Shown here: positions 1 to 12,600 of the stretch, in pieces
Position numbering within the stretch: position 1 is the stretch's first letter
Layout: each line of letters opens with the position of its first letter
Assembly: GCA_010094045.1 (NCBI GenBank)
Contig: ML986605.1
Coordinates: 215,202-279,201 of the forward strand
Length of the DNA stretch: 64,000 bases
Source: Lojkania enalia
Lineage: Eukaryota > Ascomycota > Dothideomycetes > Pleosporales
Direction: 5' to 3'
The notes under the pieces: model-generated
Told to the model about the DNA's origin: nothing
Databases searched by the model: none
Seen by the model: the letters and a program-made list of their open reading frames with translations, nothing else
Program-made: the position numbers and the translations under genes

Positions 1-621
1 CACGAGTCCTGGTTGACGAAAAGAATGCAGCGCGCAGGGTGGCGCCAGCGATCCTAGCACCCTAGGCTACGAATGAATGGACGGATGAATCAATGAATGA
101 AAGAATCGTCTCTCGTCCGACGCCATCTGGGCCAGAGTGTCGGTCACGGGAAAAGGTCCAGGGTAACTGCCGGGTACTAATTCACATGTTAAGGCAGCAA
201 CGACCTTGGAGCGTAGCCGTCTGGCGGATATGAAGCATATATTTCACATCGCCCAAAAGCACCGTTTGGCTGTCTTCGACAAGGACAAGACAGAAAGGGC
301 TTTGGACTTCACGACCCGATTGCTGCCCTCGAGCACAGATCCGTCCAGTACATGCAATCAAACCACTGACTCCCACACCCCGGAGCGGCCGCCATCGACT
401 CTCCAGCCTTCCAAGAAGATCTCTGAATAGACAGACTGGCACATAGTGCTGGGCAGAAAATTGAATCTACCGGCCCGTCCGCTCTCTCTAACACAAATTC
501 CTCTTTAGCTCGCCGCGTGTATAGTACCTATAACAGCCTCACTCTCTAGGTCATATTCATGCAATGGTAGTCATGTTATAGATCACTGCGGACCTAGAGA
601 TGCAAAACAGTGCGAAGTCTT
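1..621. other. Intergenic, no gene seen
   Basis: Open frames here are short, overlap each other on both strands and show no recognisable family motif. The stretch lies downstream of the MoaD-like gene's stop codon and probably includes its 3' untranslated region. No RNA gene or repeat was noticed. Confidence 0.55.
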
Positions 622-906
622 TCATCCGGAGCTGACCGGCGGGATGATAGCAACCTCATCCCCCTCCTCGATTAGAAGGTCCAGGTCGGCTGCGTCGTCT
701 CCCTCAATATCAATATACTTCACGTTCACCGAGACTGCGCAGCTACTCAGAACCTTCTCACTGATGCCGGGATACTTGCTCTCGAGCACGGCGAACAGAT
801 GGCGAGCCTTGATGGCCGCGGGTAGGTGTTCGGACGGCTTGGCCGTGAAGGTCGATGCTGCGGCGAAGTAGAGAATGGAGAAGTGTCCAGGCGGTGCTTT
901 TACCAT
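622..906 (-). CDS. Molybdopterin synthase sulfur carrier subunit (MoaD / MOCS2A / CnxG type)
   Basis: This single-exon gene encodes a 94-residue ubiquitin-fold protein, the usual size for the small subunit of molybdopterin synthase. In the family the C-terminal glycine is adenylated and thiocarboxylated, and it donates sulfur to precursor Z in molybdenum cofactor synthesis, which nitrate reductase and xanthine dehydrogenase need. Visible support: an N-terminal strand (HFSILYFAAAS), a central helix region, the acidic stretch DIEGDDAADLDL, and the C-terminal signature EGDEVAIIPPVSSG, which matches the MoaD tail GDEVAxxPPVxGG. The last residue is Gly, but the penultimate one is Ser where bacterial MoaD has Gly. 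The start chosen is the only ATG giving a normal family length. It is divergent from the exoribonuclease gene, with 389 bp between the two start codons. Confidence 0.85.
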   Translation of the reverse strand: MVKAPPGHFSILYFAAASTFTAKPSEHLPAAIKARHLFAVLESKYPGISEKVLSSCAVSVNVKYIDIEGDDAADLDLLIEEGDEVAIIPPVSSG

Positions 907-1295
907 GTTGCTAGTCTAGACTAGAATTAGTGATGCCCGCGATACTTGACGCGTAGGAAAACCGTGAGCGGAAGAGCCGGGTCAGGATTAAAAGAGCCTC
1001 CGCAGATCAATGCTGAAGCACTGCTCGGATAATACATGCTATAATTTCGAGATCATCATAGGTAGATACGATAAAAGAGATGGGTCAGCTAGCACTTACT
1101 TGTATAGGGCAGCTAGAGTTGTATTCGAGAGAACGTTGAAATAAATGCGATGATTTGCAAATGTGTTGGGCTGGACGCTGGGTCATACCGCACTTCGGCA
1201 CTAAAAAGATCGGAGCTTTTTTCGCCGACGACGCCTTCCCAACCCAGTCCAACTATGGAACTTTTGTGCTACTTGTCCACCCTCAACACCAAGAA
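907..1295. promoter_or_regulatory. Divergent promoter interval between MoaD-like and RNase II-family genes
   Basis: The interval separates two ATGs that point away from each other, so both promoters must lie within it. I did not identify a specific TATA box or factor site with confidence. The RNase frame stays open upstream as far as 1155, so an earlier in-frame start cannot be excluded, but ATG 1296 yields the better mitochondrial leader. Confidence 0.55.
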
Positions 1296-4200
1296 ATGCT
1301 ACGGGCTCGCCCATTGTCTAGCTATGTTTGCTGGCAATGCCGTCAGCGCATCATAAGCCAGCATCGCGGCCTCACTCGGAAAGTCCCCTCTTGTTCTAGC
1401 ATCGAAAGCTCGACTAAAACCAGACTGGTGGCGCATTCGAACAGTCGCGCTATCCACACCACTCGTCCTGTATTGCTACGCCCCTCCTACTTGATCATGC
1501 CGTAGCCGCAGCTTATAACTTTCCAGACAAGCCAGGCAGCTCTCCTGAGTCAAGACGCATCCCCCTCGTCGACCAATCCCTCCCTGCTCGCCCCAGCTTC
1601 CATACCCATACGCCAGCGGCTCCACGCTTGGCAGGAGGAACATGGCGGCCCCAACTCCGATGAGCTCAGCATCTTCGAAAGACACCCAGCTCGTGATGAT
1701 GTCTCAAATGACATAGTCAAGCTTCACTACCGCAGTGGCAAGGCAGATGAGAGCTTGGATGAGGAGCGTTGGGACGAATATGAAAACCAGAGTGAAGATT
1801 TGCTCACCATTGGCCTCTTCCTCAAGCCAGGTGATGTCGTTGAAATATCGTGCGTACCTACCACTCTAGCTGTTGTGTTTTTCGGTTAATTTTCGATTAG
1901 ACGGCAAGGCCATGAGCCCATTCTCGCCGTCTTCGTCCAGCAGCTTGAAATGAAGAGTCAATTCTTCTCCGTCAACGGCAAGTGGTGCTATGCCCTCTTG
2001 CGCCAAATATCATTTGCCATTCCGGGGGTCGTTGATCCTACCCTTTTGGAATCAATCATTCCCTATCTTCCAACTAGGTTCACCGTGAAAACCCAGTCTA
2101 CAGGGACAATGCACGTACCACGCGGGCTGGCTACTCCTGTCACGCAGATTCTTCATCGGATGAGAGACGAATCCGAACGGATTTATCGCGAAAATGCTAC
2201 TGTCCTCGACAATGCCTACTCGTCATTAGCTGACAAAACACGCTCGCGAATGATGACTTTGCATCAAATTGCCAAAGCCCTTATAGGCTCGAGAGATCCG
2301 GCCTGGTCGCCTACGCCTGCTACCCTTTTGGCCGTTCGGAAAGCGTTGCTGCACAACGAGTTTCGCTTTCGTGCTGACGCGCGCATGCAGCGTTTAACAA
2401 ACGTCTTCGCAATTAGACCCCAGAATGACGTCCAAAGTCTTGAGACTGTGCACGGATGGATACGAGAATACCTCGAATACGAAGCTTCAAGGGTCAACAC
2501 AATCCCCAAATCTCGCCCTCGGCGAGAGGCTCCTTCTAAAGGAGCGTCGCACATAATGCAGTTCCTCGAAAAATCCCGTGGCCTGATCGCCATCAGCAGA
2601 GAAAATCGTGATGCCAATGCTGGATTCGTTGGCCCAAGTAAAGCTCGCTTTCTCAGCAACCAACAATCATCTACCATGCGTACCACGTGGGGCGAATCAT
2701 TCACTGATACCGACCGGGAGATTATTAAATTCCTACAGGCGTGGGTATTGACTTCGCAGTTTGGAGGCAGGCCCGATCTTCAATCTGCTTGCTCAGCTAT
2801 CATTCAGGCCATTGGGTGTTACGAGAACTTGGTTCTTGCACACTCAGTCTTTAAACGGCAGAATAAGATGGGCAAAGATACCGGACACCTTCTCCTCCAG
2901 GAGATTGGCGTAATCTCTCCACACGAAAACAGATTAATTTACGACGAGCAGCTAATGTTACCCACCGTACGGCTTTCCCGTAATCTAGAGATTCTGAATG
3001 CAAAGGCGGAATTGACACGCAGAAATCCGGATTTCCGCGACTCCATGTCGGATCTGCGTAGAGACTGGGGTCAGATGACAGTATATTGTATTGATGCTGC
3101 AGATGCACAAGAGATCGATGACGGCGTTTCTATCGAAAAAGTGGACAGCAATGGATCGGAATTCTGGGTTCACGTCCACGTGGCGAATCCGACAGCTTTC
3201 TATGACAAAGCTCATGTACTCTCTAGCCTTGCCGCGCATATGACAGAAACTGTATACACGCCAGAGCGTTCGTATCCGATGCTTCCCAGTTGGGCAAGCC
3301 AGAATTACTTCAGTCTCGGCCGCAACCGGCCAGTGCTTACATTCAGTGCCAAGGTCGATACCTCAGGCGCTATTCTCGAGAGAAAAATCCAACCCGGTAT
3401 CATTAGGAAGGTCATAAGACTCACACCAGATGAAATGGCAGAACATCTTGGGGAGAGAAAAGATCAGGAGCTAACGAGACTTGTTGTCGGCGGTGAAGCT
3501 CCAGTAATAGATCACAACCGCACTCGGATAAAGTTGGCCCCAGATGAAATACAAGAACTACGAGATTTATATACCATCTCCCGTGGGTTGTGGAAGCACC
3601 GCAAAATGGCTGGAGCTATACGTTTCGTCGTCGGCAGGTGTACGCCCCGCATCTTCGAGAGCCACGCAAGACCTGGATTGGCCTGGACTCCGCCTTCTGT
3701 CGACAAGGCCCGGTTTATCCGTGGCGATCCCATTATCGAGCTGACAGCACCAAAACAAACGTCGGCCGTCACCCTTGATATCACTGCTCGCGATGTTGTA
3801 GAAGAGCTTATGTCACTTGCTTGCCAAACCGCTGGTGTTTGGTGTGCTGAACGCAATTTACCCGTCATATTCAGAGGAACAGTGGAGAGCCCTTTTCATA
3901 ATCTTGGTTTTTCCTCCGACCAATATAAGAAAGAGGTTGTCAACCCCTACCTTCAAAATACTGGCACACTGCCTCTCAACATCTGGTTCAAATACCGTGA
4001 TTCATTGGGGCGAGCTATAGCTCACTCATCGTCTCTCCCACACAAGTTAATTGGGGCTGAGAGCTATGTGAAAGTAACAAGTCCACTTCGGCGCTTCAGT
4101 GATATGATTGCCCATTGGCAGATAGAAGCCGCTTTACGGCATGAGGCAAGATTTGGAGCGAAGTTAAATTTGGCAGATTCGGCTTCCACATCTCCCACAA

Positions 4201-4568
4201 TCATTCCGTTTTCACATCAGCAAATACGGGACGCTATCATCACATTATCACCAAGAGAAAGAATTATTCAGTCTACTAAAGAGTATTCGACAAAGTTCTG
4301 GGCCTCGCAAGCACTATTTCGAGCGTTCCACAACAAGGAAGCTCCTTTGCCAGACACATTCAAGGTCTGGATTCGCCATGTGCAAGAATTCGACAATGAC
4401 TTTGCTCTCGGGTACTTGGCTGATTATTGTCTTGTCGTTTGGGTAAAGAAGCTCCCGGGATTCGACTTTCAGATCGGAGATGAGATCGAGGCGAAGCTTG
4501 AAGTTGTAAATGTCTTTAGTAGAGTGATCGTCGTTAGGCCGGTTGGGTTTTTAGAGCGTGAAAGATAG
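1296..4568 (+). CDS. Mitochondrial RNase II-family 3'-5' exoribonuclease (CYT-4 / Dss1 type)
   Basis: Three exons: 1296-1469, 1527-1849 and 1901-4568, giving 1054 residues. The frames join cleanly (phase 0, then phase 2) across introns of 57 and 51 nt. The product resembles Neurospora CYT-4 and yeast Dss1, the hydrolytic 3'-5' exonuclease of the mitochondrial RNA degradosome, which acts in intron turnover and RNA end processing. The start at 1296 gives a basic, Ser/Arg-rich leader (MLRARPLSSYVCWQCRQR) suited to mitochondrial import. The RNB catalytic domain lies roughly at residues 530-880 and carries the metal-binding Asp motif DAADAQEIDDGVSIE near residue 560. Further RNB-type motifs are SYVKVTSPLRRFSDM and a C-terminal S1-like region. 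The first intron's donor (GTATTG) is weak, so its exact edge is less certain than the second. The gene looks intact. Confidence 0.88.
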
Positions 4569-6330
4569 ATTTTGCCCTGCGAGAGTTATTCTGGGGATTT
4601 CTCTTTGCCATATCGTAGAGCTATCATGTATTATTATACTACGCCACCTAGTTGAATTTGGTCAGAACTAGGGCGGGTTGCGGTCGCGATCTTAGACTCA
4701 TTCCAACGGCCTGCAATTCGACTCTCTAAACTACGATTCATGCATCACCCGCACAAGTCTTGTTGATTCTCATCTTGCCCATTGTTCGATGGGCTCGATT
4801 TTCTAGACCCAAGGTTCGTATGGCGTTAATGAGGCTTTTGGTACTACGCGCCCGAGGTACTGCCCGGCTTTTGCTACAATGACGAATTACAAATCCATAG
4901 ACCGGGCTCAGTATCGGTTGAGAATCTGTGTCCATTGCACATGACGGAATAAGTGCCGCCAAGAATATCTCAGGGGATGTGGGCTAGAGAGGCGCTTCAA
5001 CTAGCAACCAGGACTTAAACATTCTAGTCATTAGCATTAATTGTAACATGTTTCTACCCGCACAAGCTTTTTCTTTTTTCTCTTTTCTTTTCATCTTTCC
5101 TTCTCTCTTTTTTTTTTTTTTTTTTAAGAAAAAATCTCTTGGAGAACAGCCCGCTTCAATTCCGTAGTTGGAAAAGCCATGTTTGCACGATCATTGGAGT
5201 CCCCTTCCATCAGAGCAGGTCAGGCCGAAAAGAATGGGATGAAGTGGGGTGTAGTTGATAGAGTATTGTTTTTGGGGGAATCTGGATTGAGTGATGACTC
5301 TTAGTTGTGTCAGGGCTTGTTGATCTGAGTTTTTGCGGTGGCTTCAATTGGGGCTTTTGTGCTACGCTCGAAACACGCGTGCCAGGTCTTTCTCGGCCTC
5401 CACTATAACGAATTGAAATCCGCGAGGTTCCTCAGGTTCGGTCGACAATTTGTCAACGGCGCGCATCAGAAGAAATACACCTCGAAACAGTAAGGAGCGA
5501 TACATAGATAGAGAGTTTCCGCGTAGGAGAGATCTTAGCACGAGCGCATGCAAGCCACATGCACGCCATGAATAGCACCAACAACGGAGAACAAACCATC
5601 CTAGATACACCCGTCCTGCGTCAGCCATTTCCACGGTCCCGCCTTCGGGTGGGCGTTGATAGTGGACCTGGAAGCGACAGAAAAAGCACTGCAGCCTCAC
5701 TGGGGCAGCCAAAAAAAATGAGGCAGATGCGCCGACAGGCCGGGGTAGCAGCACACCGCATGGCTAGGGAACGGCTCCAGACGGCGGCCCGCACTGCTGG
5801 CACAGGCGCCAGATCTGTGTATCATTCACAGTTCCCCGGTCGTCGGGTCATGCCCTCTTGACTGCCCTTTGGCTTTCATCCTTGGCGATATTTTCCGTGC
5901 AACCTTGTCGCGGCTTTCTAAAAAGGGTCCAGCCACGGCTGCAATGCAACATGGGTGATCTAGATGACAAAACTTGTCGGCTACTGTGCGCTATGCCTCA
6001 ATGATTCCTATTTCTCGGCGCCTCCATTAAACGCGTGTCTTCTTTTGGTCTAGGAACGAGGCTTCCAACTCAGTATGATTCACGGCCACTCACTAACAGG
6101 CCAGGTCTTATCAAGTAGAAACCTCGGGGAGGCATTCATCATCCCCTCAGACTATTAAGTGGAGAGGCTACCCCCGTGGTCTTGAAGTGCGAATATTCAG
6201 ACAATCGCCAACCAGGTCCGTACTTCTCCGAACGGCCGCATGTTTCCAAAGAACCACTAGCCCTACACTGCAGCATTTCAACCTTGGGACCTCTGATTTG
6301 ATTGGCGCTACGTGTCAGTCCTAATCCAGA
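4569..6330. other. Intergenic, 1.8 kb, no gene; contains a pyrimidine tract
   Basis: No convincing coding frame. A strongly biased T/C tract lies at about 5066-5126 and ends in a T run followed by AAGAAAAA. The right part presumably holds the 5' untranslated region and promoter of the Zn2Cys6 factor. Confidence 0.5.
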
Positions 6331-9300
6331 ATGAGTGAATCAGAACACATGTTCAACCATGCAGAGACGGCAAATTCTTCCACCGAGAATGTCCACGGGC
6401 TGGTAGAGCAGCCTACCAGCCTAGCCGAAGCCAGCAAAAAAATTCAGCAGCAGCAGAAACGACAGAAGTTATCGTGTATCAAATGCCGTGAGCGTAAAGT
6501 TAAGGTAAGATTTATCGACTGCTCCAGAAGCAGCTGTGTCATAATTTCCTTGCTTCATCCCATTCCAGCCTGCTCTTCTCTAATCATGAGATACAGTGCG
6601 ACCGTACAAAACCATGCTCGGCATGCTGCGCCCGTGGAATACCCAAAGAGTGCAAGTTTGAAGCTGAGGGCGACGACTATGCACCTATCCAACAGTCGTA
6701 TGAGCTTCGCAAACTACGTGCCGAAAACATTCGTCTTAAAGAACGGTTGCGCGCCAGTAAAATGTCACTAGAAGAGGATGATCTGGCTCAGACAGGCTCC
6801 CAAGATTCTCAACCTGGGGAGAGGCCCACCAGTAGGTCACATCTACGGCGTTCCACAAAGCAGAAGCGCTTTCAAGGCTCGGAATGGTCTGATAGCATTT
6901 ACTTTGGGAGTCCAGGACTCGCTAGTGTCATCAACGAAGTGCGCGGCCCATAACAAAGCAAAGAACAGCAATGTTAACCAAAGATAGTTTGCTAATATCA
7001 ATCTTAATCCCTCCCCACAAACGTTGTCACATCTCATGCCGCGTGGCGCCGACATGTACGCTCCTCGAGATACTCGCCCTTATCCCTTCGCGACGCTTTT
7101 CTCAGCGGCTCCTGAGAAATGTATACCTGAGCTACTTGAGTGCCTTCCTGCAAAGAGCGAGCTTATATCATACCTCGAGTCGTTTGAGAAGAGAGTCCCC
7201 GTTTGCGCATTTCCTCATGTACCAGTGGAGATCACTAGAAACGAAGTCGAGCGCTTCTTTTCAGATGTGGAAAATGCCGAACGATATCCTGACATGCTGG
7301 GACTACTTTTTGCAGCCCTAGCACTTGGCTCACAACACTCTGTATGGGATAGATGTGGTGGAAAATGGTTAGCAGGCGAAATGGATAAAGAACTTCAGAA
7401 AGGGGATGTCTACAGTGAGCACAGCCTGTTTAATTCCTTGTAGAGGGTCAGTCTAACAGCAGATCGAAGTCGCCGCAGCCAAGCAGGCACTTCGTTTAGC
7501 CTGCTATACAAGGAAGCCTACACTGCTAGGCATCCAAGCTCTTATTATGATCGGCCCATATCTCACAAACAGCGGCCGGTTCCTTGACGCCTGGACACTG
7601 TTCGGTACAACCATTCGATTGGCACAATCTATTGGCCTCCATAGGAACCCAAAATACCTCGATCCAGCACCGCCCACTGAAAGGGAATGTTCTATACGGC
7701 AGCAATTATGGTGGTGGATGTTACACATGGATCAGCAGTACTCCATGACGCTCGGTCGTCCACTAGGGATAAGTGGCATTGGTGATTGCCCTTTCCCTCA
7801 CGAACTTACTGTCAGCCCGACGCATCTAAGATTCGGGAAGTTCGTGCGGGATTTTACCATTTTGGCGCGGCACATCTTGGGGAGCGATCGACTTAGCAAT
7901 GCAAAGATCGACGAATTTACGGATGCCCTAAGAGGTCTACTAGATACGATGCCGGAAGTGCTTCAATTCAACGAGAGTTGGCTAGATGAAAACAATGCGA
8001 TTCCAGAGTGGCCTCTAGGAGCAATGGCTGCAAGTAAGCTGCCCTTACAATTTTCTGTGCACTGCATCTTAAGTTAACACAAAAGTGTTCTATTGCCAAA
8101 CACACAACTATTTGATTCTTCTTAACCGACAACGCCTCGACAAGCAAGTCCCAAAGACATCCGTCCTTCCGCTCTCATCGCCGAAAAGTCTAGTCTCACC
8201 TGCAGCTTTTAATTCGGTGATTGATTCCACATTATCCCGCCCATCATCTGCTACAGCCAAACCCCTGTTTCGCGGTAGGCCATTAGTCTTGTCATCTTCT
8301 CAGGATCTTCTAACAGCATTTCTCTTCTTCTATGCTCGCGTTCCCGCAGCATTAATCTGCTGGAACATGGGCCAACAGGCTTTCAATTCCTGTATGATAC
8401 TCCTCTTGGATGCCATGGAAACGGGAGATCTGAGTCGTATTGGGAAGGTAGAGAGAGCGTATGCCGTATTTGTGGAACTCGATAAGAACGGCGTGCATAA
8501 GCTTGCAAACCTCGCAGTCGACAGAATCAGCTGGGGGTTGAAAGAGCTTAGGCAAATGAGTGATCAAGCCTGGGATGGTGTCAAGACCGAATCAAACAGG
8601 ACACGAAAAGAAGGTGGCAATGTTAATATGCAGGGAGTTACTAGAAGTGAGGCGAGCCAGGGTTCGGGGCAATTCCAAGACACGGTCATGGGAAATACTG
8701 GGATGTTGCTGCTTGAGGATCCTGGACTGCAATCTTTCGTTCCCGAAGGATTTGCTCCTTTCACATGGGACATTAGCGGGGGTGAAATAGGAAGAGCGGG
8801 TTCGGAACAATTCGAGCGAAGGCAAGAGAGGCAGGGGGAGCAGATGCGGCATGAGAGACTCGACAGGGAAAGTCTGGACCAACAATTTCGGGATCCCCAC
8901 TACGCTCGGCCTTCCGAAGAATTTCAGGGAGTACATGGATCGGCCCTGGGATCGGCACAATCAAGATACGCGACGTTCCGTACAGGGCCAACACAGACAC
9001 AGAACCAGCCACAGGGTCTGACATCTCCGACATCGCATATGCCCTCAACGACTACGCTGCAGCAACCTCGCGTTCGGTTTCAAGGGATGATCCAAGAGCT
9101 CAACTTCCTTTCGCTGCCCCGGCACTTCTCATACCCCTCACTGCACCACCAAGAACCGGAGCCGCTGGGATCGTTCATGCAACGGCAGCATAACGATTCG
9201 ACGTTCACTCCCGAAGACCAGATCGGTTCCAATCTTTCGCGTCCGCCTGATCTGCTGACTTCTCTTGATCCGGCGCAAACTCCGTCTGGAGTCACCGCAC

Positions 9301-9602
9301 AACGGCTTCATCACGCTGGCAATCCTAGCGTCCACCCATCATGGGCAGCCCGTCCCGCTGCTCCATTATCAGCATTGTCAGAAACGGCACTGAGCTTTTC
9401 ACACATACCCGATCAAGGACAAGCACTCCCTAGCCACGCTCAGCCGCCTATCCAGCAGGACGCGAGAACAGCTTATCAAAGTGCGTTCTCCATGCACGTC
9501 TCATCCGCAGCGTACGACGCCAAGCCTAATGTGACGAATTTTGCAGCGATAGGGGACGAAAATATGGAGATTGAAGGGTGGAGAAGGTGGGGTCAGCAGT
9601 AG
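6331..9602 (+). CDS. Zn2Cys6 fungal-specific transcription factor
   Basis: Five exons: 6331-6504, 6597-6938, 6988-7414, 7470-8033 and 8086-9602, giving 1007 residues. The Zn2Cys6 binuclear cluster spans residues 49-77 (C49, C52, C59, C65, C68, C77; spacing CX2CX6CX5CX2CX8C) and is interrupted by the first intron just before C59. A short linker and a likely dimerisation helix follow (ELRKLRAENIRLKERLRASK). The fungal transcription factor middle homology region occupies roughly residues 180-480, with typical stretches such as PTLLGIQALIMIGPYLTNSG and GRFLDAWTLFGTTIRLAQSI. The C-terminal 350 residues are Gln/Ser/Pro-rich, as in an activation domain. For intron 3, donor GTGAGC at 7415, branch CTAAC near 7453 and acceptor at 7469 is the only combination I found that keeps frame with good consensus. 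Expected to be nuclear and DNA-binding; the target genes cannot be inferred. Confidence 0.85.
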
Positions 9603-12600
9603 CAGAGCTGGCTAGGTTTCGTTTCAGTTCACCTCCAGACGATACATGTCCTTTCGGCGTAACGTCAACACAGCGTTCTCGATTTCAATGCGCAGCATTC
9701 GTTTGGATTTCGGTTCGTGTCTGACTAAATCGACGGGAAGCATACTTAGCGGGATAGCATTATGGAGGGTACTCATCATCAACACGACATGTTTACAACC
9801 ACACATAGCTCTTTGCTCTTCTCTGTTATGACTAAAGCGTTTCTTCAACCGAAGAGCAACCTGGGTTTCAATCACACACTACACCGCTCGATATCTCGAA
9901 TGGACCCGCGTTGGCCGTGTCCTCATACGTAAATGCAATCCCCACCCTTAGTCATTCGGGCTTGCTCTCCACCTCACAAATAGCCGCCGTTGGACCTCGT
10001 AAAGTCGGTCGTTACCGGCGGTCTGGGTGAATGGCAGGAGTTCGTGTCGGGGCCTAGAATCGGAGCCGTGTACAAAAAGGAACACACATAGCAACCTTCG
10101 GTGAGGACGTGTCGCGTTTCACAGCATGCTGGGCGAGCCCTCTTATGTCTGTCAGGAGACACGCCGCCGACGTCAGAAGTATTGTTTCAACACCAGGATT
10201 ACGGAAGTGGTTTCTCCGTGAGCATGGCTTCTAGACTATCTAGTGCGAATTGGCCTCTCCACCCTCGAATGTCTCGCTGCAGGCACAACCGTAAGAGGGC
10301 CAGGCCGCATCTGCTCCCCAGCCGTTCTACATTGCGCCAATGTCTATCCTCGAGCTTGGTTAGAAACGGATATAGACATCAACCATCCTAATCCCGTCTT
10401 GCAGTATCAATCCTGGAATTTACGGCCCATGAAAGAGCATTGGGCCTAAGCCTTCTAGGGTTGGGGAAGATTTAAGTCCAAGGCACGTGAACAAATAGTA
10501 ATCAGCCTTGCTACCAAAGAGATCCTCGCTAATGCGCCCTCACGAGGTGGGCACCACATCAGAATTTCTTTTCCACAGCCTAGGTCAACCTGACACAGGC
10601 GAAGTACATTAGGTCCTCGAGCGGATTCGTAGCGTACGCCACTGCACCGACCTTTCGAAGGAATTGGTACAGTATGCATGAGCAAATCAAGCGTGCACGG
10701 TCAGTGCGCTAATTGTCCCCCTATGGGGAATCCTGGACTTTATCTGCAACGTTTTAATATCTTGCTCCGACTTACATTTTTACTATGCTCGAGCGTAGCG
10801 TAATTGTAGCATTTCCCCTATAATACGAACGACCCACGTCTTTTCCGACTCCATTGCACCATTTGATCCTTTTGCTTTTTGGCATCATTTCGAACCGTCT
10901 CTTGACATAGCCTTTGTCTAATATGGGGAGCCGCCTCGATCCACGTCCCACATTCAGCGTAAGGCCATCGAGTCGTAAGCGGGAGCGCCCAGTTAGGGCC
11001 GCGGGATAGGTTAAGGGGTCGGCGCCTCTACTATTCAATGAATTGTCGCCTATGTTTACTGTACCTTCCTATTCAACTAGTAGTCCGAAACTGTTTAGTC
11101 TAAATTTGGTCGGCACATCCCACGATCGGAATTCAACCCCAAGTTAGTTCAGATCTGAACGAGTCATGTACAGTACATATGCATGTCACCCGACAAGCGC
11201 CGGGCACCAAGATGTTCCCATCGTACCATAGCTGCATCCGCCATGTGTCGCGGCTATCTACGGGAACTGGAACCTAAACTCAACACCGATCAGAGAGTTG
11301 ATCTTGCATTGGAGCAAAAGAATAATACTGCACTGTCTACCCACGGCCTGCAAGAGGTGCAAAAGATATATCGACGAGGTATCTCGGCGCCACCAACACT
11401 TTGTATCGACCTATCAATAAATTACCTTGCCTTGTTTACCGTCACAATGGCCGGTTGCGATGTCGATGTCGTGACCGAGGTGTCGTAGGAGGCTCTAGGG
11501 GACACCGGAATTTTCTAAAAAGCCCACTCAAACGGCACCAAGGCAAAAAGGAACGCCACGCTCACGTATGAACGCCATCCCCGGTTGCCCGTAGCTCAAA
11601 CATCGAACGGGAAGCACCCAGCGTAAAACTATCGACCAGCTAGAGCCACCTCTTTAGCTGCAGGATCTTGAGAGTGGATGGCGCCCTACCCACCCGTCTC
11701 CTTTTTTCAACGCTTCACCGCCATTCTAGTTCACCAGCGTCCCGCATCCGAGACTTGCCTCGCCAACGGATAGCGCGCGTATGGAGAAGAAGCCATGCCA
11801 AGCGCAAATTCACGGTAGATATGCCGCACATACTCACATAATCGTACATGTGGGTTCGCGTTCGGATAATGCCTCAATCCGAGCCATGTGAGACCCGGCG
11901 AGATGGATCGGATACCATCCCCATTCCCCGGCGTCGCTCCCGTGTAGTCAGCCCAGGTCCATAGCAAGTGTATCGAAATCTAAAGCTCTACAGCGATCGA
12001 TACTCGGAGTGAGCAGAACAGAGATCCTGCAGAACGAATCAGAGTGTGCGATGAGAGATCTAGATCTAGATCTGGGGCTTGAAGAAAAGCATCCCTTGCA
12101 TGTCGGATATCTTGTAGTACCTTGGTAGTGCGACGTAAAATGCACGGATAGGAAGTTCCGTAATTGCGCTGAAACAGAGGCGTAAGACGATGTGAATATT
12201 AGGAATACTTTACATATCTAGACTCTAGCTGAGTTACCCTCTGACATTGTTGTAGGCTTCCCTGACCCATGTGCTAGGTTGTGGCTTGCTAAGGGATATG
12301 ATCATCGCACTACGCTACCTCCTTCGCAATAGTCAATCTTCTAGGCCACAATACGAGATATTCTAGAGGAGAGGATCGTTTCTAATTAGGTATGACGCAA
12401 TCTCCTAGCGAATTGTCACGACCACGATTGCTCGCCCTATAGGAATGAGATAAGCGCATTTGCCGTCGGAGTTCGACTTTTTGAAAAATAAAAATGAAAA
12501 TTTTCTAGTGCTTGGTTCATGACGCTAAAAAAAAAAAATATGTTGAGTGAGGCTTTGGAGATGATCCCGTAAGCGCAGATCACTCATTACGATCGACATC

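Noticed and set aside
1155..1295. Upstream extension of the exoribonuclease
   Set aside because: The in-frame codons before 1296 do not look like a mitochondrial leader, whereas the peptide from 1296 does.
5362..5754. 130-residue minus-strand frame upstream of the transcription factor
   Set aside because: No homology signal by eye, and an overlapping plus-strand frame of similar length exists. Probably chance in GC-balanced intergenic DNA.
7408..7462. Alternative splice sites for intron 3 of the Zn2Cys6 factor (GTCTAC donor with CAG acceptor)
   Set aside because: They keep the frame but use a poor donor and put the CTAAC branch only a few bases from the acceptor. The 7415-7469 intron keeps the frame with better signals.
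11183..11488. 101-residue plus-strand frame in the gene-poor interval
   Set aside because: Part of it (RELEPKLNTDQRVDLALEQK) looks helical, but there is no family match, splice partner or supporting context.
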